A stretch of 64,000 bases of DNA from Serratia symbiotica (GCA_024160085.1 JAMDYG010000001.1:620001-684000), one strand, 5' to 3'. Shown: positions 1 through 8,817, numbered from the stretch's first letter. Notes: a model not told the origin generated them from the letters alone. A program made the numbers and translations.

Positions 1-32
1 ACTGCAGTGAGGAAGCGTTAGCTAATGAATAA
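1..32 (+). CDS. mdlA: 3' end of mdlA (partial)
   Basis: The first bases, read in frame 3, give a short tail ending EEALANE with a TAA stop at 30-32. MdlA, the ABC half-transporter partner of MdlB, usually ends in a similar EEA-rich tail and overlaps mdlB by a few bases. Here the stop falls inside the first codons of mdlB, an 8-base overlap typical of translational coupling. Only about nine codons are visible, so the identity rests mainly on position. Confidence 0.5.
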   Translation, partial: CSEEALANE

Positions 33-1812
33 AGTGCAAAAGCTGTGGCCGACGCTAAAACGGCTGCTGGCTTATGGCTTGCCGTACCGCAAACTGCTGG
101 GGATTGCGGTGCTGATGCTATGGGTGGCGGCAGCGGCTGAAGTCGCTGGGCCAATCTTGATCAGCTATTTTATTGATCGCTACGTTGCCAAAGGGCAACT
201 GCCGCTGGCAATCGTCGTCGGGCTGGCGACGACCTACGTACTACTAGAACTGCTAGCGGCGGCGTTGCATTATTTCCAGGCGCTGTTGCTCAATCAGGCT
301 GCAGTGGGGGTGGTGCAGCGTTTGCGCACCGATGTGATGGACGCCGCGCTGCGCCAGCCGCTAAGTGCCTTCGACACCCAGCCGGTCGGGCAGTTGATCT
401 CGCGCGTTACCAACGATACTGAGGTTATCAAGGATCTTTACGTGATGGTGGTCTCCACGGTGCTGAAAAGCGCTGCGCTGATCGGTACCATGCTGGTGGC
501 AATGTTCATCCTCGACTGGCGCATGGCACTGGTGGCGATCTGCATCTTCCCGGCAGTACTTGTGGTGATGGGCATCTATCAGTACAACAGTGCGCCGATC
601 GTGCGGCGGGTGCGCAGCTATCTGGCGGATATCAACGACGGTTTTAATGAAGTGATTAACGGCATGAGTGTCATTCAGCAATTCCGTCAGCAGATCCGCT
701 TTGGTGAGCGCCTGCGCGCAGCCAGTAAAATGCATTACACCGCGCGTATGCAAACTATGCGGCTGGACGGTTTTCTACTGCGGCCACTACTTAGCTTGTT
801 TTCGATGCTAGTGCTGTGCGGCCTGCTGATGCTGTTCGGCTTGAGTAGTGAAGATGCGATAAGCGCCGGCGTATTGTATGCTTTTATCAATTATTTGGGG
901 CGCTTGAATGAACCGCTTATCGAGCTGACCTCGCAGCAGTCTATTTTGCAGCAGGCGCTGGTGGCTGGCGAACGCGTCTTTGAACTGATGGATCGCTGCC
1001 AACAGCGTTATGGTACGGAAATTCATCCGCTGACCAGCGGCAGCATCGATGTTAAAGACCTGAGTTTCGCCTATCGCGCGGGTAAAAAAGTGTTACAGCA
1101 TATTTCATTGTCGGTGCCTTCATGCGGTTTCGCGGCGCTAGTCGGCCACACCGGCAGCGGCAAGAGCACATTAGCCAACCTGCTAATGGGCTACTACCCA
1201 GTCAATGAAGGCGAGGTGCGCCTCGGCGGACGTCTGCTGTCTAGTCTATCACATCGCACGCTACGTCAGGGTATGGCAATGGTGCAGCAGGAGCCAGCGG
1301 TGATCGCCGAATCGGTGCTGGCTAATATCACGTTAGGGCGTAATATCGACGAAAAAACGGTTTGGCAGGCGCTGGAGACGGTGCAGTTGGCCGATCTAGT
1401 ACGCGGCTTCCCACATGGTATTCACACCAGGCTGGGCGAGCAAGGTAATAACTTTTCTGTCGGCCAAAAACAACTGCTGGCAATGGCACGGGTACTGGTG
1501 CAGGCACCGCAGATCCTGATCCTCGACGAGGCGACAGCCAACATTGATTCGGGAACCGAGCAAGCCATTCAGCATGCGCTGCATCTGATCCGTGAGCGCA
1601 CAACGCTGATAGTGATCGCTCACCGTTTATCGACTATCGTCGATGCTGATTCAATTCTGGTGCTCCATCGTGGCCACGTAGTGGAGCAGGGAAATCATCT
1701 GCAACTGCTGGGGCAGCAGGGGCGCTACTATCAGATGTATCAATTGCAACAGGTGGGTGAGGCGCTGACGGCTCGCGAGGAAAGCCAATCCGTTTTGATC
1801 CACAGGGGGTAG
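25..1812 (+). CDS. mdlB: Multidrug ABC half-transporter MdlB
   Basis: Inner-membrane ABC exporter subunit, 595 residues, close to the enterobacterial MdlB length. The N-terminal half (about residues 20-310) is a six-helix transmembrane domain. The C-terminal half is a nucleotide-binding domain with Walker A GHTGSGKS at about 374-381, an ABC signature read as FSVGQ near 476-480 (a divergent LSGGQ), Walker [10 protein letters not shown] near 497-505, and an H-loop histidine in VIAHRLS. The family normally works as a heterodimer with MdlA, whose gene ends just upstream, so a drug or lipid-like substrate is inferred only from the family. The reading frame is clean, with no sign of decay. Confidence 0.93.
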   Translation: MNKVQKLWPTLKRLLAYGLPYRKLLGIAVLMLWVAAAAEVAGPILISYFIDRYVAKGQLPLAIVVGLATTYVLLELLAAALHYFQALLLNQAAVGVVQRLRTDVMDAALRQPLSAFDTQPVGQLISRVTNDTEVIKDLYVMVVSTVLKSAALIGTMLVAMFILDWRMALVAICIFPAVLVVMGIYQYNSAPIVRRVRSYLADINDGFNEVINGMSVIQQFRQQIRFGERLRAASKMHYTARMQTMRLDGFLLRPLLSLFSMLVLCGLLMLFGLSSEDAISAGVLYAFINYLGRLNEPLIELTSQQSILQQALVAGERVFELMDRCQQRYGTEIHPLTSGSIDVKDLSFAYRAGKKVLQHISLSVPSCGFAALVGHTGSGKSTLANLLMGYYPVNEGEVRLGGRLLSSLSHRTLRQGMAMVQQEPAVIAESVLANITLGRNIDEKTVWQALETVQLADLVRGFPHGIHTRLGEQGNNFSVGQKQLLAMARVLVQAPQILILDEATANIDSGTEQAIQHALHLIRERTTLIVIAHRLSTIVDADSILVLHRGHVVEQGNHLQLLGQQGRYYQMYQLQQVGEALTAREESQSVLIHRG

Positions 1813-1861
1813 TAGGGCGCTGTTCCTCAAGTCCCTTCCACGCCTTTTTCCGGAGCATTAC

Positions 1862-1877
1862 GCACCAAAATCGTGTG
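1862..1877 (+). promoter_or_regulatory. NtrC-type enhancer site
   Basis: The 16-base sequence GCACCAAAATCGTGCA is a near-perfect dyad and departs from the NtrC consensus (GCACCA-N4-TGGTGC) at one position. It lies about 100 bp upstream of a sigma-54 -24/-12 element and the glnK start, where NtrC binds in the glnK-amtB operons of enterobacteria. Binding is inferred, not shown. Confidence 0.65.
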
Positions 1878-1973
1878 CAATATTTGAGTTATGACTGGAG
1901 GTAAGGGGTGCCACATGACTCAAGGTTATCAGTTCACTGTGTCATTTGCTGAATTCATATACTAAACCATTTA

Positions 1974-1989
1974 TGGCATAGTTTTTGCT
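1974..1989 (+). promoter_or_regulatory. Sigma-54 promoter of glnK-amtB
   Basis: TGGCAT, five bases, TTGCT matches the sigma-54 -24/-12 consensus (TGGCAC-N5-TTGCW), with correct spacing and GG/GC dinucleotides. It lies about 50 bp before the glnK start and downstream of an NtrC-like site, the expected nitrogen-starvation arrangement. The promoter is intact although both genes it would drive are broken. Confidence 0.8.
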
Positions 1990-2040
1990 TGATAAGTACT
2001 ATATCAGGGTAAGTTTGAGCTTTTTAGTAGGGGAACAATT

Positions 2041-2370
2041 ATGAAGCTGGTGACCCTAGTGATCAAACCATTCAAGCGGGAGGATATGCGTGAAGCCTTA
2101 TCCACTGTAGGTATTCATGGGCTTACTGTCACTAAAGTGAAAGGCTTTGTCTGCCATAAAGTATATGCTGAGCTTTATCGTGGCGCATAATACAACGTCA
2201 ACTTCCTACCTAAAGTAAAGATTGACATCGCCATTGCTGACGACCAATTAGATGAAGTGATTGATGTCATTAGCAAAGCCGCCTATACCGGAAAAATCGG
2301 CGACGGCAAAATTTTCGTTGCCGAATTGCAGCATGTCATTCGCATTTGCACCTACGAAACAGCACTATAA
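2041..2370 (+). pseudogene. glnK: PII signal protein GlnK, nonsense mutant
   Basis: Translation from 2041 gives the PII start MKLVTLVIKPFKREDMREAL and continues to RGA, then a TAA at 2188-2190 (codon 50, normally Glu, so a GAA-to-TAA change). The frame resumes at Tyr51, the uridylylation residue, and reads through NVNFLPKVKIDIAIADDQLDEV and AAYTGKIGDGKIF to a stop at 2368-2370. PII senses 2-oxoglutarate and ATP and blocks AmtB. The stop removes the T-loop tip and the C-terminal half. Apart from this codon and a slightly shortened, diverged tail, the gene looks intact, so the inactivation seems recent. It shares an operon with amtB. Confidence 0.9.
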
Positions 2371-2404
2371 TTACAGGCTATTAAGCAATAGGAATGGATT
2401 GATA

Positions 2405-2943
2405 ATGAAAAAATTTTTATCCATATTGAGCTTGAGCACAGAAGCATTGGTACCCTCTTTTGCTCTGGCCACTACTGTGGTCGCAGACAAGGCTAACAAC
2501 GCATTCATGATAAATTGGGTGCTTGTTCTGGCTGCATAGCTGGCTTGGTTGCGGTGACCACGGCTACGGGTAGTGTCGGCGTTGGTGGGGCGCTGCTCAT
2601 CGGCTTGGTGGGAGGCTGCTGGCCTATGGGGTGTGGTCATTCTGAAGAAATGGCTGAATGTGGATGATACTTGTGATATGTACGGCGTTTGCGGTATTGT
2701 TAATTGTCTGTTAACGGGAGTGTTCACTGGATCTTCACTAGGCAACATCGGTAAGGTGTAACCATGGGATACCAGATGTCGGGCCAGCTAATAAACGTAG
2801 TGATCACCCTGGAGTAGTCTGGCATTGCCGCCTTTATCGCTTTTAAAGTAACCGATGTTATCGTAGGCTTGCGTGTGGCGAAAAAATAAGAGCACGAAGG
2901 TTTAGATGTCAATAGTCACGGCGAGCGCGCTTACAACTCATAA
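2405..2943 (+). pseudogene. amtB: Ammonium transporter AmtB, internal deletion
   Basis: The start encodes a signal-peptide-like N-terminus and VADKANNAFMINWVLVL, matching the first AmtB helix. The sequence then jumps to GCIAGLVAVT and continues through GVGGALLIGLVGG, LKKWLNVDD, YGVCGIVNCLLTGVF and a C-terminal GLRVAKK-EHEGLDVNSHGERAYNS with stops between. By alignment to memory of the family, roughly 250 of about 400 residues are missing, including most pore helices; frameshifts and stops add to this. AmtB is the trimeric ammonium channel regulated by GlnK. This copy cannot make a channel. Confidence 0.88.
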
Positions 2944-3254
2944 TGTTTGTAGAAGGGCAGGTAGTTAGTTTTGCAATAGCCCATGAGCGCCACTGGAGGG
3001 CATTTGAACGTGCGGACAGGTGCGGGACATTAGGTTTGGTAGCCCAAATAAGCGGCTGGTAACCTAGGGGCGTGTTAAAATGGTTCCAGCCCTTCGGGTC
3101 GTGCCACAAAAGCCCGTAATCCGCGATGTCTAGCTTAAATATAGGCTTCATATTCCCTGTACCTTTTGCCTTGATTACATGTTTTGGGTCTACGAAACCG
3201 CCATGGTTAATAATATAAAATAATAACTATGCAAAATGGGCAGTGGCTTCTTAT
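2944..3254. other. Unassigned spacer between amtB and tesB remnants
   Basis: About 310 bases with no gene I recognise. An 80-residue minus-strand open frame (2909-3151, starting MKPIFKLDIADYG and rich in Trp, Asn and Pro) crosses the end of amtB and resembles no family I can name. The stretch may be an eroded spacer. Confidence 0.3.
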
Positions 3255-3256
3255 GT

Positions 3257-4105
3257 TCAGTGCTGGCGAATTACCACTTCTTGCACCGTGCTGGCTACCC
3301 CACCAGCAAAACCCCCTCGCGGGTATAGATCTGACCACGCACGAAACCACGCACCACATGAAGCAGAAGTGCTTTCTACCGCGTACAGCAACCAGTAATC
3401 CATGCGGAAAGGGCGATGGAACCACACATCGAGTGGTCCCACCTGCATGTCTGGCTCTAGGAAGCCGCCGCCATGCGGTTGCATTGCCGTCGGCAGCAAA
3501 ATGGAAATCGGAGGGGGCATAACTTAGCAAGTGCTGATGAATATGCGGGTCTATGGCATGCTGCTATTAACGCGAAACCACACGTAACGGTGCGGTCCTT
3601 GCACGCTGCCTTTCAGCTTCTGGCTAATAAACTTCTCACGCAACTTTTCCGGCATCCTTTGCGCCAGCTTCTAGGCAATTTTGGACTCGGATATCAGACC
3701 TTCCTGTAGGTGACACCTTCAGCATGGTGTTCTGATGTTCAAAGCCAACTTCCCAGCTTTGGAAGGAGGCGGTCATATAGAGAAGATCAGTTTATCATGC
3801 TGGATGGTGGTGATACGGCGGGTACTAAACTATGGCCATCGCGCAAATTTTACACTTCATACAGGATGGGTTTGCTACTGTTGCCTGGGATCAGAAAATA
3901 GCTGTGGAACTAGTGTACGCTGCGCTCAGCCAATACCTTTTGCTTAGCGGCGTACAGCGCTTGGCCGATCAATTGACCCCCGAATAGCTGGCGTAGTCCC
4001 AAATCTTCGTTCTGTCCTCGAAACACCCATTCTTCTATTTTCTCCAAATCCAATAGATCAAGGAGACGATGCAATTCTTTCCCCCATAAGATTATTGCCT
4101 TTTTA
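3257..4105 (-). pseudogene. tesB: Acyl-CoA thioesterase II TesB, decayed
   Basis: On the minus strand the N-terminal part reads [39 protein letters not shown] and then hits a stop just before the FHS motif. The middle is frameshifted, with fragments such as EVxNLRDGHS and DGLISESKIA recognisable in shifting frames. The C-terminal part (3257-3520) reads AMQPHGGGFLEPDMQVG, WFHRPFRMDYWLLYAVESTSAS and STVQEVVIRQH. TesB is a hot-dog-fold thioesterase hydrolysing medium and long acyl-CoA. Several stops and shifts make it nonfunctional. Its place after amtB on the opposite strand follows the enterobacterial order. The original start codon is not identifiable. Confidence 0.88.
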
Positions 4106-4206
4106 ATCGTCTTGCCAGCTTTGCTGATAAAGCCTGCTATTAATTAATAGCCTCTGCATTTTGCCCAAAGGCTATTTTATTGGTACCAGCCGTATAGCTG
4201 GAAAGT

Positions 4207-4496
4207 TCACACAGTACTGTGCGTGCTGAAAATAATCCCTTCTTCAAGCAATTCCTGCTTAAGCTGCTGAAAGTATTCGCCCTGCTGCGAAATTTGTTCA
4301 TGGCGATTCATCACCCGATGCCAGGGTAGGGTGCTGCTTTCCGGCAAACGTCGCAATACACCGCCGACCTGACGCGCTGCGCGCGGTGATCCCTCCAGCC
4401 GCGCCACTTAACCGTAAGTGGTGATCTTGCCATAGGGAAAATGGCAGCCACCACATGGAACACGCATTGGCTAAAGGAGGGGGATATGGGGTGCAT
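4207..4496 (-). pseudogene. atl: Alkyltransferase-like protein Atl (YbaZ), broken
   Basis: The minus strand starts MHPISPSFSQCVFHVVAAI, shifts frame, then reads FPYGKITTYG, a TAA, and VARLEGSPRAARQVGGVLRRLP-STLPWHRVMNRHEQIS. These are the core motifs of the alkyltransferase-like DNA-binding protein, where PWHRV replaces the PCHRV methyl-acceptor motif of true O6-alkylguanine transferases. One frameshift near residue 20 and one nonsense codon inactivate it. Atl flags O6-alkylguanine lesions for nucleotide excision repair. The neighbours tesB and ffs agree with the usual order. Confidence 0.85.
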
Positions 4497-4641
4497 TTTG
4501 TTTCCTGCGCGAGTAAAATATCAGGTAGAGAGTATGCCATAGGTGAAACGAGTAAGAAAACAGCGGTTAGTTTTGCTTGGCTTGCTATTTAACGAACCAT
4601 CACTGATAATGCCAATGCTTTAAAATACAGAAGCCGTCAAT

Positions 4642-4753
4642 GGGGGCCTTGTGGTTCTCCTGCAATACTATCTTGTGGACTCGGTCAGATCCGGAAGGAA
4701 GCAGCCGCAGCAAGTAACGTGTGTGCCGGGATGTAGCTGGCTGGACCCCCACC
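4642..4753 (+). ncRNA. ffs: 4.5S RNA (bacterial SRP RNA)
   Basis: A 112-base hairpin RNA gene starting GGGGGCC and ending GGACCCCCACC. It contains the conserved Ffh-binding core GGTCAGATCCGGAAGGAAGC and the downstream GTGTGCCGGGATGTAGCTGG. The RNA pairs with Ffh to form the signal recognition particle. Compared with the E. coli molecule the core is almost unchanged, but the terminal helix shows a C-A mismatch after the first five G-C pairs and a weakened stretch beyond. That is consistent with drift in the closing stem, while the GNAR tetraloop region is kept. Confidence 0.95.
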
Positions 4754-5286
4754 AAATTCAGTGATTAATTAAGATTCAGTGCATTATATTTCTAGATATT
4801 ACACTTTTATTCTCACTTTGGATGTTGATGTTAACGCTATTCAGCGCTTTCTCTCCCACCAAGGCATGCAGTTTTACCGCCCGACAAGCATAGTGCGCTG
4901 GTGCCATTGGTCGTCAGCCAGTGGTTTCCGACGGTGCGATAACTTCTGGCCGAAGACTTCCTTCGGCTATATTAAATTTTAGCACTGGGTAAAGGTTTCA
5001 CTGCTGTCTGTCGCAACGAGATTAACAGTGTTTATGCAGCACGACGATTCTTAGACGGATTAATGCCATTTGCTGTATTTCCTAGCGTAATAGTGCGATT
5101 TTCCGAGGGGGATATCAGCCTTTTGGTGTTGGTGGAAAGCCACCGCCTGAATTCAACCGTCCCCTATCCGATGGATTTTTCGACGCGTTATATGGCGTTC
5201 AAATTTGGCCAGGGTTATTTTACCATGGCTTTATGCCCTACTAGTTGAAGGATAACGAATTAACCATTGCTTAATCATAGCAATAA
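4754..5286 (+). other. Unassigned region after ffs with open-frame remnants
   Basis: Two plus-strand fragments are open: 4779-4982 and a longer unstopped stretch through 5063-5248 reading FLDGLMPFAVFPSVIVRF, DISLLVLVESHRLNS and MDFSTRYMAFKFGQGYF. Composition and length suggest an eroded protein gene of at least 150 codons, but I recognise no family. The usual neighbours between ffs and hha in relatives (cof, ylaC, maa) were considered and none matches. Confidence 0.3.
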
Positions 5287-5456
5287 TCATTTAGCTAAGG
5301 CTATATTTAATGCGTAAAGTCTATCATCATTAATTAGGGCAGATATTTTTGGGTTCTCATATAGAACAAAATCACAGTAATTCAATAATATAAAAAATAA
5401 ATTATGGCAGGCATTGAAGCCGATAAGTGTATCAGCCCAATGCATCGTATCCTGGA

Positions 5457-5660
5457 TTATCTTACATATTTCCAAACGACGGTAGGGATTTTATCATACA
5501 GTTTGTTCATGGTGAGCTCAGCAAGGCGGTGGTCTGCTGCAGAATAAAATAGCTCCAGTTCATCGTTGGAAAGTTCATATTTATTTTTTTCAATAACACG
5601 ATCTAGCGTATCAATCGTGGTGCATTTACGTAAACGCATCAAATAGTCAGTTTTAGTCAT
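5457..5660 (-). CDS. hha: Hemolysin expression modulator Hha
   Basis: The 67-residue protein [13 protein letters not shown]...VVWKYVR matches Hha across its whole length, including [32 protein letters not shown]. Hha is a small four-helix protein that mimics the H-NS dimerisation domain, binds H-NS and tunes silencing of horizontally acquired genes. The start has an AAAGG-type ribosome site about 8 bases upstream. Its usual operon partner and antagonist tomB lies directly upstream on the same strand and is broken, so Hha would act without it. The gene shows no damage. Confidence 0.95.
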   Translation of the reverse strand: MTKTDYLMRLRKCTTIDTLDRVIEKNKYELSNDELELFYSAADHRLAELTMNKLYDKIPTVVWKYVR

Positions 5661-5711
5661 GATGGCCTTTAATTTTTTAAACCGTAAAATAGGTTAAGGA
5701 ATAATGAATCC

Positions 5712-6064
5712 CTAGGTTTTCATTGTAGTACAGATGCCCTCTTCTGAGAATATTCTGAATAATTTCGTTTTGGTTTTTTGCCAGCAGCGAGGATCGGAAT
5801 CATTGATACCGTAGCCACTGAACAGCATATAGGCATCATCGAGATATTCTTCTACTAACCCCGACAGATCACTTTCATCCATGTATTTAATTTTATAACT
5901 CATCACAAACGAAGCAATATGTTCAATCAACTCATTGAGCTGGAGGTTGACAAAAGACATTGGATTGTTTACCTGACCATGCTGGCGACGCCTTCGTCTT
6001 ACAGATTTTCGCACAAGAATTTGAGTTGAGCAATATCATGTCGCTTAGACGAATACTCACTCAT
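5712..6064 (-). pseudogene. tomB: Hha antagonist/biofilm regulator TomB, broken
   Basis: From the start at 6064 the frame reads MSEYSSKRHDIAQLKFLCENL and then a TAA replacing the usual Tyr codon. After a further stop and frame change, the C-terminal two thirds are open: VNNPMSFVNLQLNELIEH, YKIKYMDESDLSGLVEEYL and YGINDSDPRCW. TomB oxidises and destabilises Hha, and the pair has been described as a toxin-antitoxin couple. A protein could in principle start at the internal Met of the 100-codon open frame (6014), but it would lack the N-terminal segment and begin with an unrelated Arg-rich stretch. Confidence 0.85.
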
Positions 6065-6650
6065 ATCATCCCCTTCGTAAGTTATAATTTCGGTGTTGAT
6101 AACACTCTGTGAGTAAGCTGATTTACATCATAGACGGAGGCAGCTTAACGCTAACTTTATAATTTTATTATATGATAAATATAAATCATTTTTCGCGTTT
6201 GACCTGTTGTGATTACGTAAACTTACAATTCATCAACAGTTGATTTAAAGGGTGTTATCAATAATTTCATAGGTAAGTCCCCGCTACATAACCCTATTTC
6301 TGATGCATTCATTGGCGTTTATATACCGACTGACAGTAAAATTAGCTTGCTTATAATGATAATTCATTAAGTAAATGCCTTCATAACTATATCAAATATT
6401 CCTAATGGGTTTTTTCCATGATGAATGTGCGCTAAATAAAAATTCAGTCTACTGGTCAACGCTAACAACTTACCCAGATGTTCTATCATTAATCACTTTC
6501 TTTAATATTTAACAAAAAATACTTTGATTTTCATATGCATAAATGTTGAGTCAGAAGAAAATATGCGGCTATTATTATCAGGGTGAGGACATATATACTC
6601 ACTTTTCAACCAGCGAGCTAAAGCCGACGGCAAGGATCTGTTCCAGGTAA
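6065..6650. other. AT-rich intergenic region upstream of tomB
   Basis: About 590 bases, strongly AT-rich, with no open frame above background and no RNA gene I recognise. It probably contains the tomB-hha promoter region near 6070-6200. In E. coli acrB lies beyond tomB; no acrB sequence is visible. Confidence 0.4.
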
Positions 6651-6654
6651 GCAC

Positions 6655-7690
6655 TATTCATACTCGATAATTTACGTTTCCTCTAGATACTGGCTTTTCT
6701 CGTTTTTTCCGTATGCAGTATATTCAGTACAATGTGGCGCATGCAGCATAGAATTTCCGCTGACTCCCCACGGCAGATGAGACCGGCATCCTCATTTATC
6801 AATACATCCAGTACTTAGTGCAGACTGTTTACAATACGCCAGTGGCCTCTGACTGCTCTGGCAAAGCGGTTCTTATTTAGCTCTGCCAAACCGATGTAGT
6901 AGCGGTATTCGAGTGACTATTTTCCACATTTATCTAATCGGTAACTGACAGCCGCCCCTAGCGTTTCATGTTCTTCCACTCAGCAAATTGAGCAGCCATG
7001 TTACCTGCTGGAAGTACCTGGTATTCCCTGACCTCAATATACCCGGGCCCTTTTTCCACAATCACATTGCCGATTTTTTTCAACTGTGCAAGGCGGCTAC
7101 AGTGCCTTTTTTACCGCGCTATATCGCTGCTTCTGGTTACCCTTTACTGCTAGAAGATAATCGCCTCCCTGCCTGAAATCGTGTCAGCGATATTGGTCTG
7201 GCACCCTAATTGCGTCAATGGATATCAGGGGCATTCCTTAAGTTCCAGTAGTTTCATCAGCGCCAGGGGGGCTGTGATCTGCTTTAACTGGCTTATTACC
7301 CCACTATTGCGAGGTGGCAAAAGCACTGACCCTATGAATGATAGAGTAGCGATTCTTTTTGTCGCAGACACCCCGTAATACCTTACCATAAGCTCGCCCC
7401 TGGTGGGCTTATTCACCGATTGCACCCAGCAGACAGAGCACTGCTGAAACTGAGTCAGGTTGAGCCGGTAAACAATGCGTGCAATAATGGTGTCGTGAAC
7501 AAGTAACCCATTGGCGAAAATTCTTTTTTCTGAAGCCACTCAATATGGACTTCGCCAAAGTCCTCAATATCTTCCCATCCTTAAGCACTGGCAATAACAG
7601 CGTAGTCAAACAAGGGATAATTGATTTTTGCTGTCTGGAGAGGGTCTTCTAAGCAACCGAAGTACAGCAAACAAGCATCAGATATTGTAA
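6655..7690 (-). mobile_element. ISAs1-family (H-repeat-like) transposase, decayed
   Basis: Minus-strand fragments in shifting frames reproduce an ISAs1/H-repeat DDE transposase in order: FGCLEDPLQTAKINYPLFDYAVI, GWEDIEDFGEVHIEWL, ANGLLVHDTI, then LLELKECP, IADTISGREAI, VEKGPGYIEVREYQVLP, EWKNMKR, YYIGLAELNKNRFARAVRG, HWRIVNSLH and MRHIVLNIL. Many stops and shifts interrupt it. The canonical central DDE segments are partly missing or scrambled, so the element is dead. A GTTCCCA/TGGGAAC inverted pair at 7699-7733 lies just beyond the 5' end of the gene, but I could not define terminal repeats with confidence. Confidence 0.8.
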
Positions 7691-7910
7691 GGTATGGGGT
7701 TCCCACAAGGGAGCATAAGGTCACAATGGGAACAGGTCGTCAAATCGATCGATTTTGCTCAAAAGGCGGTTAAGATTTCACCTTGCCGTTATTGTACATG
7801 CTTATTGCTCATTGGTAAATTTCTATACTAGCCGATATTGACCTAATGGGCAGTGTCGCGTTTCGTTGTATTATTGATGGGAGAAGGCTTGAGCTGATAC
7901 GAGGTTTTAT

Positions 7911-7929
7911 GATGTAATATTATTACATC
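7911..7929 (+). promoter_or_regulatory. Zur-like operator palindrome
   Basis: GATGTAATATTATTACATC is a perfect 19-base palindrome with 9-1-9 geometry. The gammaproteobacterial Zur box is close to ATGTTATA-N-TATAACAT; this site differs by one symmetric change in each half. It lies about 170 bases upstream of an intact metal ABC transporter operon, which fits zinc-dependent repression. Assignment to Zur rather than another Fur-family repressor is an inference. Confidence 0.55.
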
Positions 7930-8104
7930 ACATATCTTCTCTTTATTCTTGTTGGCCATAAAATTGACATCGACATCTCGATATGACACCGAAATATCAT
8001 TAAATACCTTGTTCACCGCCTCAGCAGTACTGCGCTGCGGAATTGCCGTTGTGCTGTTAGCTTTGCTGTGGCTGGGCATTTGTTGGGCGGTGATGTTGCC
8101 ATGA
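7930..8104 (+). pseudogene. Membrane-segment ORF remnant coupled to the metal transporter
   Basis: An unstopped frame without a usable ATG, GTG or TTG in place runs from just after the palindrome to a TGA at 8102-8104. It ends with a strongly hydrophobic helix (GIAVVLLALLWLGICWAV) followed by MLP. Its stop overlaps the transporter ATPase start as ATGA, a hallmark of translational coupling. This suggests the 3' end of a former upstream operon gene for a membrane protein, now truncated. The family is not recognised. Confidence 0.35.
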
Positions 8105-8817
8105 TCACGTTGCAACAGGCCGAGATCGGTTATGGCAGTGTACCGCCGCTATTCTCACCGCTTAGTGGCCATTTTGCCACTGGCTCTCTGACGGCAGTCG
8201 TCGGGGTTAATGGAGCGGGCAAATCCACATTGCTAAAAACGCTGGCTGGGCTACAGCCCCTGCAAGGCGGTAGCCTGCATTTTAGTGGCAATCAACCGCC
8301 ACGAATAGCCTACTTGCCGCAGCAGACGGAGCTGGATCGCCAGTTCCCGATACGGGTCAGCGATTTGGTCGCGATAGGAAACTGGGAGAAAAGTGGCATG
8401 TTCGGTGGGTTGAGCAAGTATGCGTCGCGGCATATTGCCGAGGCACTAGAGTGCGTGGGTATGACCGCGATGGCGAGCAGACCGGTGGGGGAACTATCCG
8501 GTGGTCAGTTGCAACGGGTATTGTTTGCGCGCCTGTTGGTACAGCAGGCACAGCTAATTTTACTGGACGAACCTTTCACCGGTATCGACAGCGCTACCAC
8601 CCAATTGTTGGTACAGGTTATTGAGCAACTGTACCGGCAGGGGAGGACACTTATCGCCGTGCTGCACGATATGTCGCTGGTAACTAATCATTTCTCTCAG
8701 GTACTGCTGTTGACGCCGCAGTGTTGTCATTGGGGAGATGCTGATTGGGTTTTGGAACATATTCCAGCGTTGAATGTTGCCAGCCAACCTCAGTACCAGA
8801 TGGCAGTAGTATCATGA
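8101..8817 (+). CDS. Metal ABC transporter ATPase (ZnuC/SitB-like)
   Basis: A 238-residue ATPase of the cluster-9 metal importers (zinc or manganese). It has Walker A GVNGAGKS at about 35-42, signature LSGGQLQRV at about 132-140, Walker B LILLDEPFTGID near 155-166, and the H-loop HDMS. The start at 8101 is chosen because it gives the family's usual N-terminus MITLQQAEIGYG and overlaps the stop of the upstream remnant as ATGA; an in-frame GTG at 8068 is judged spurious. Its stop overlaps the permease start, again as ATGA. Three intact genes in a row imply a working transporter. The metal is inferred from family and from a Zur-like upstream site. Confidence 0.88.
   Translation: MITLQQAEIGYGSVPPLFSPLSGHFATGSLTAVVGVNGAGKSTLLKTLAGLQPLQGGSLHFSGNQPPRIAYLPQQTELDRQFPIRVSDLVAIGNWEKSGMFGGLSKYASRHIAEALECVGMTAMASRPVGELSGGQLQRVLFARLLVQQAQLILLDEPFTGIDSATTQLLVQVIEQLYRQGRTLIAVLHDMSLVTNHFSQVLLLTPQCCHWGDADWVLEHIPALNVASQPQYQMAVVS

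Noticed and set aside
2188-2190. Programmed readthrough or recoding of the glnK stop
   Set aside because: No recoding signal is visible, PII proteins are not known to use readthrough, and the partner amtB is deleted.
7699-7733. GTTCCCA...TGGGAAC inverted pair as an ISAs1 terminal repeat or terminator
   Set aside because: Both arms lie on one side of the transposase, no T run follows, and no matching partner was found at the other end.
8068-8100. Upstream GTG start for the metal transporter ATPase
   Set aside because: It adds residues unlike the family and ignores the ATGA overlap at 8101-8104 that fits the known N-terminus.
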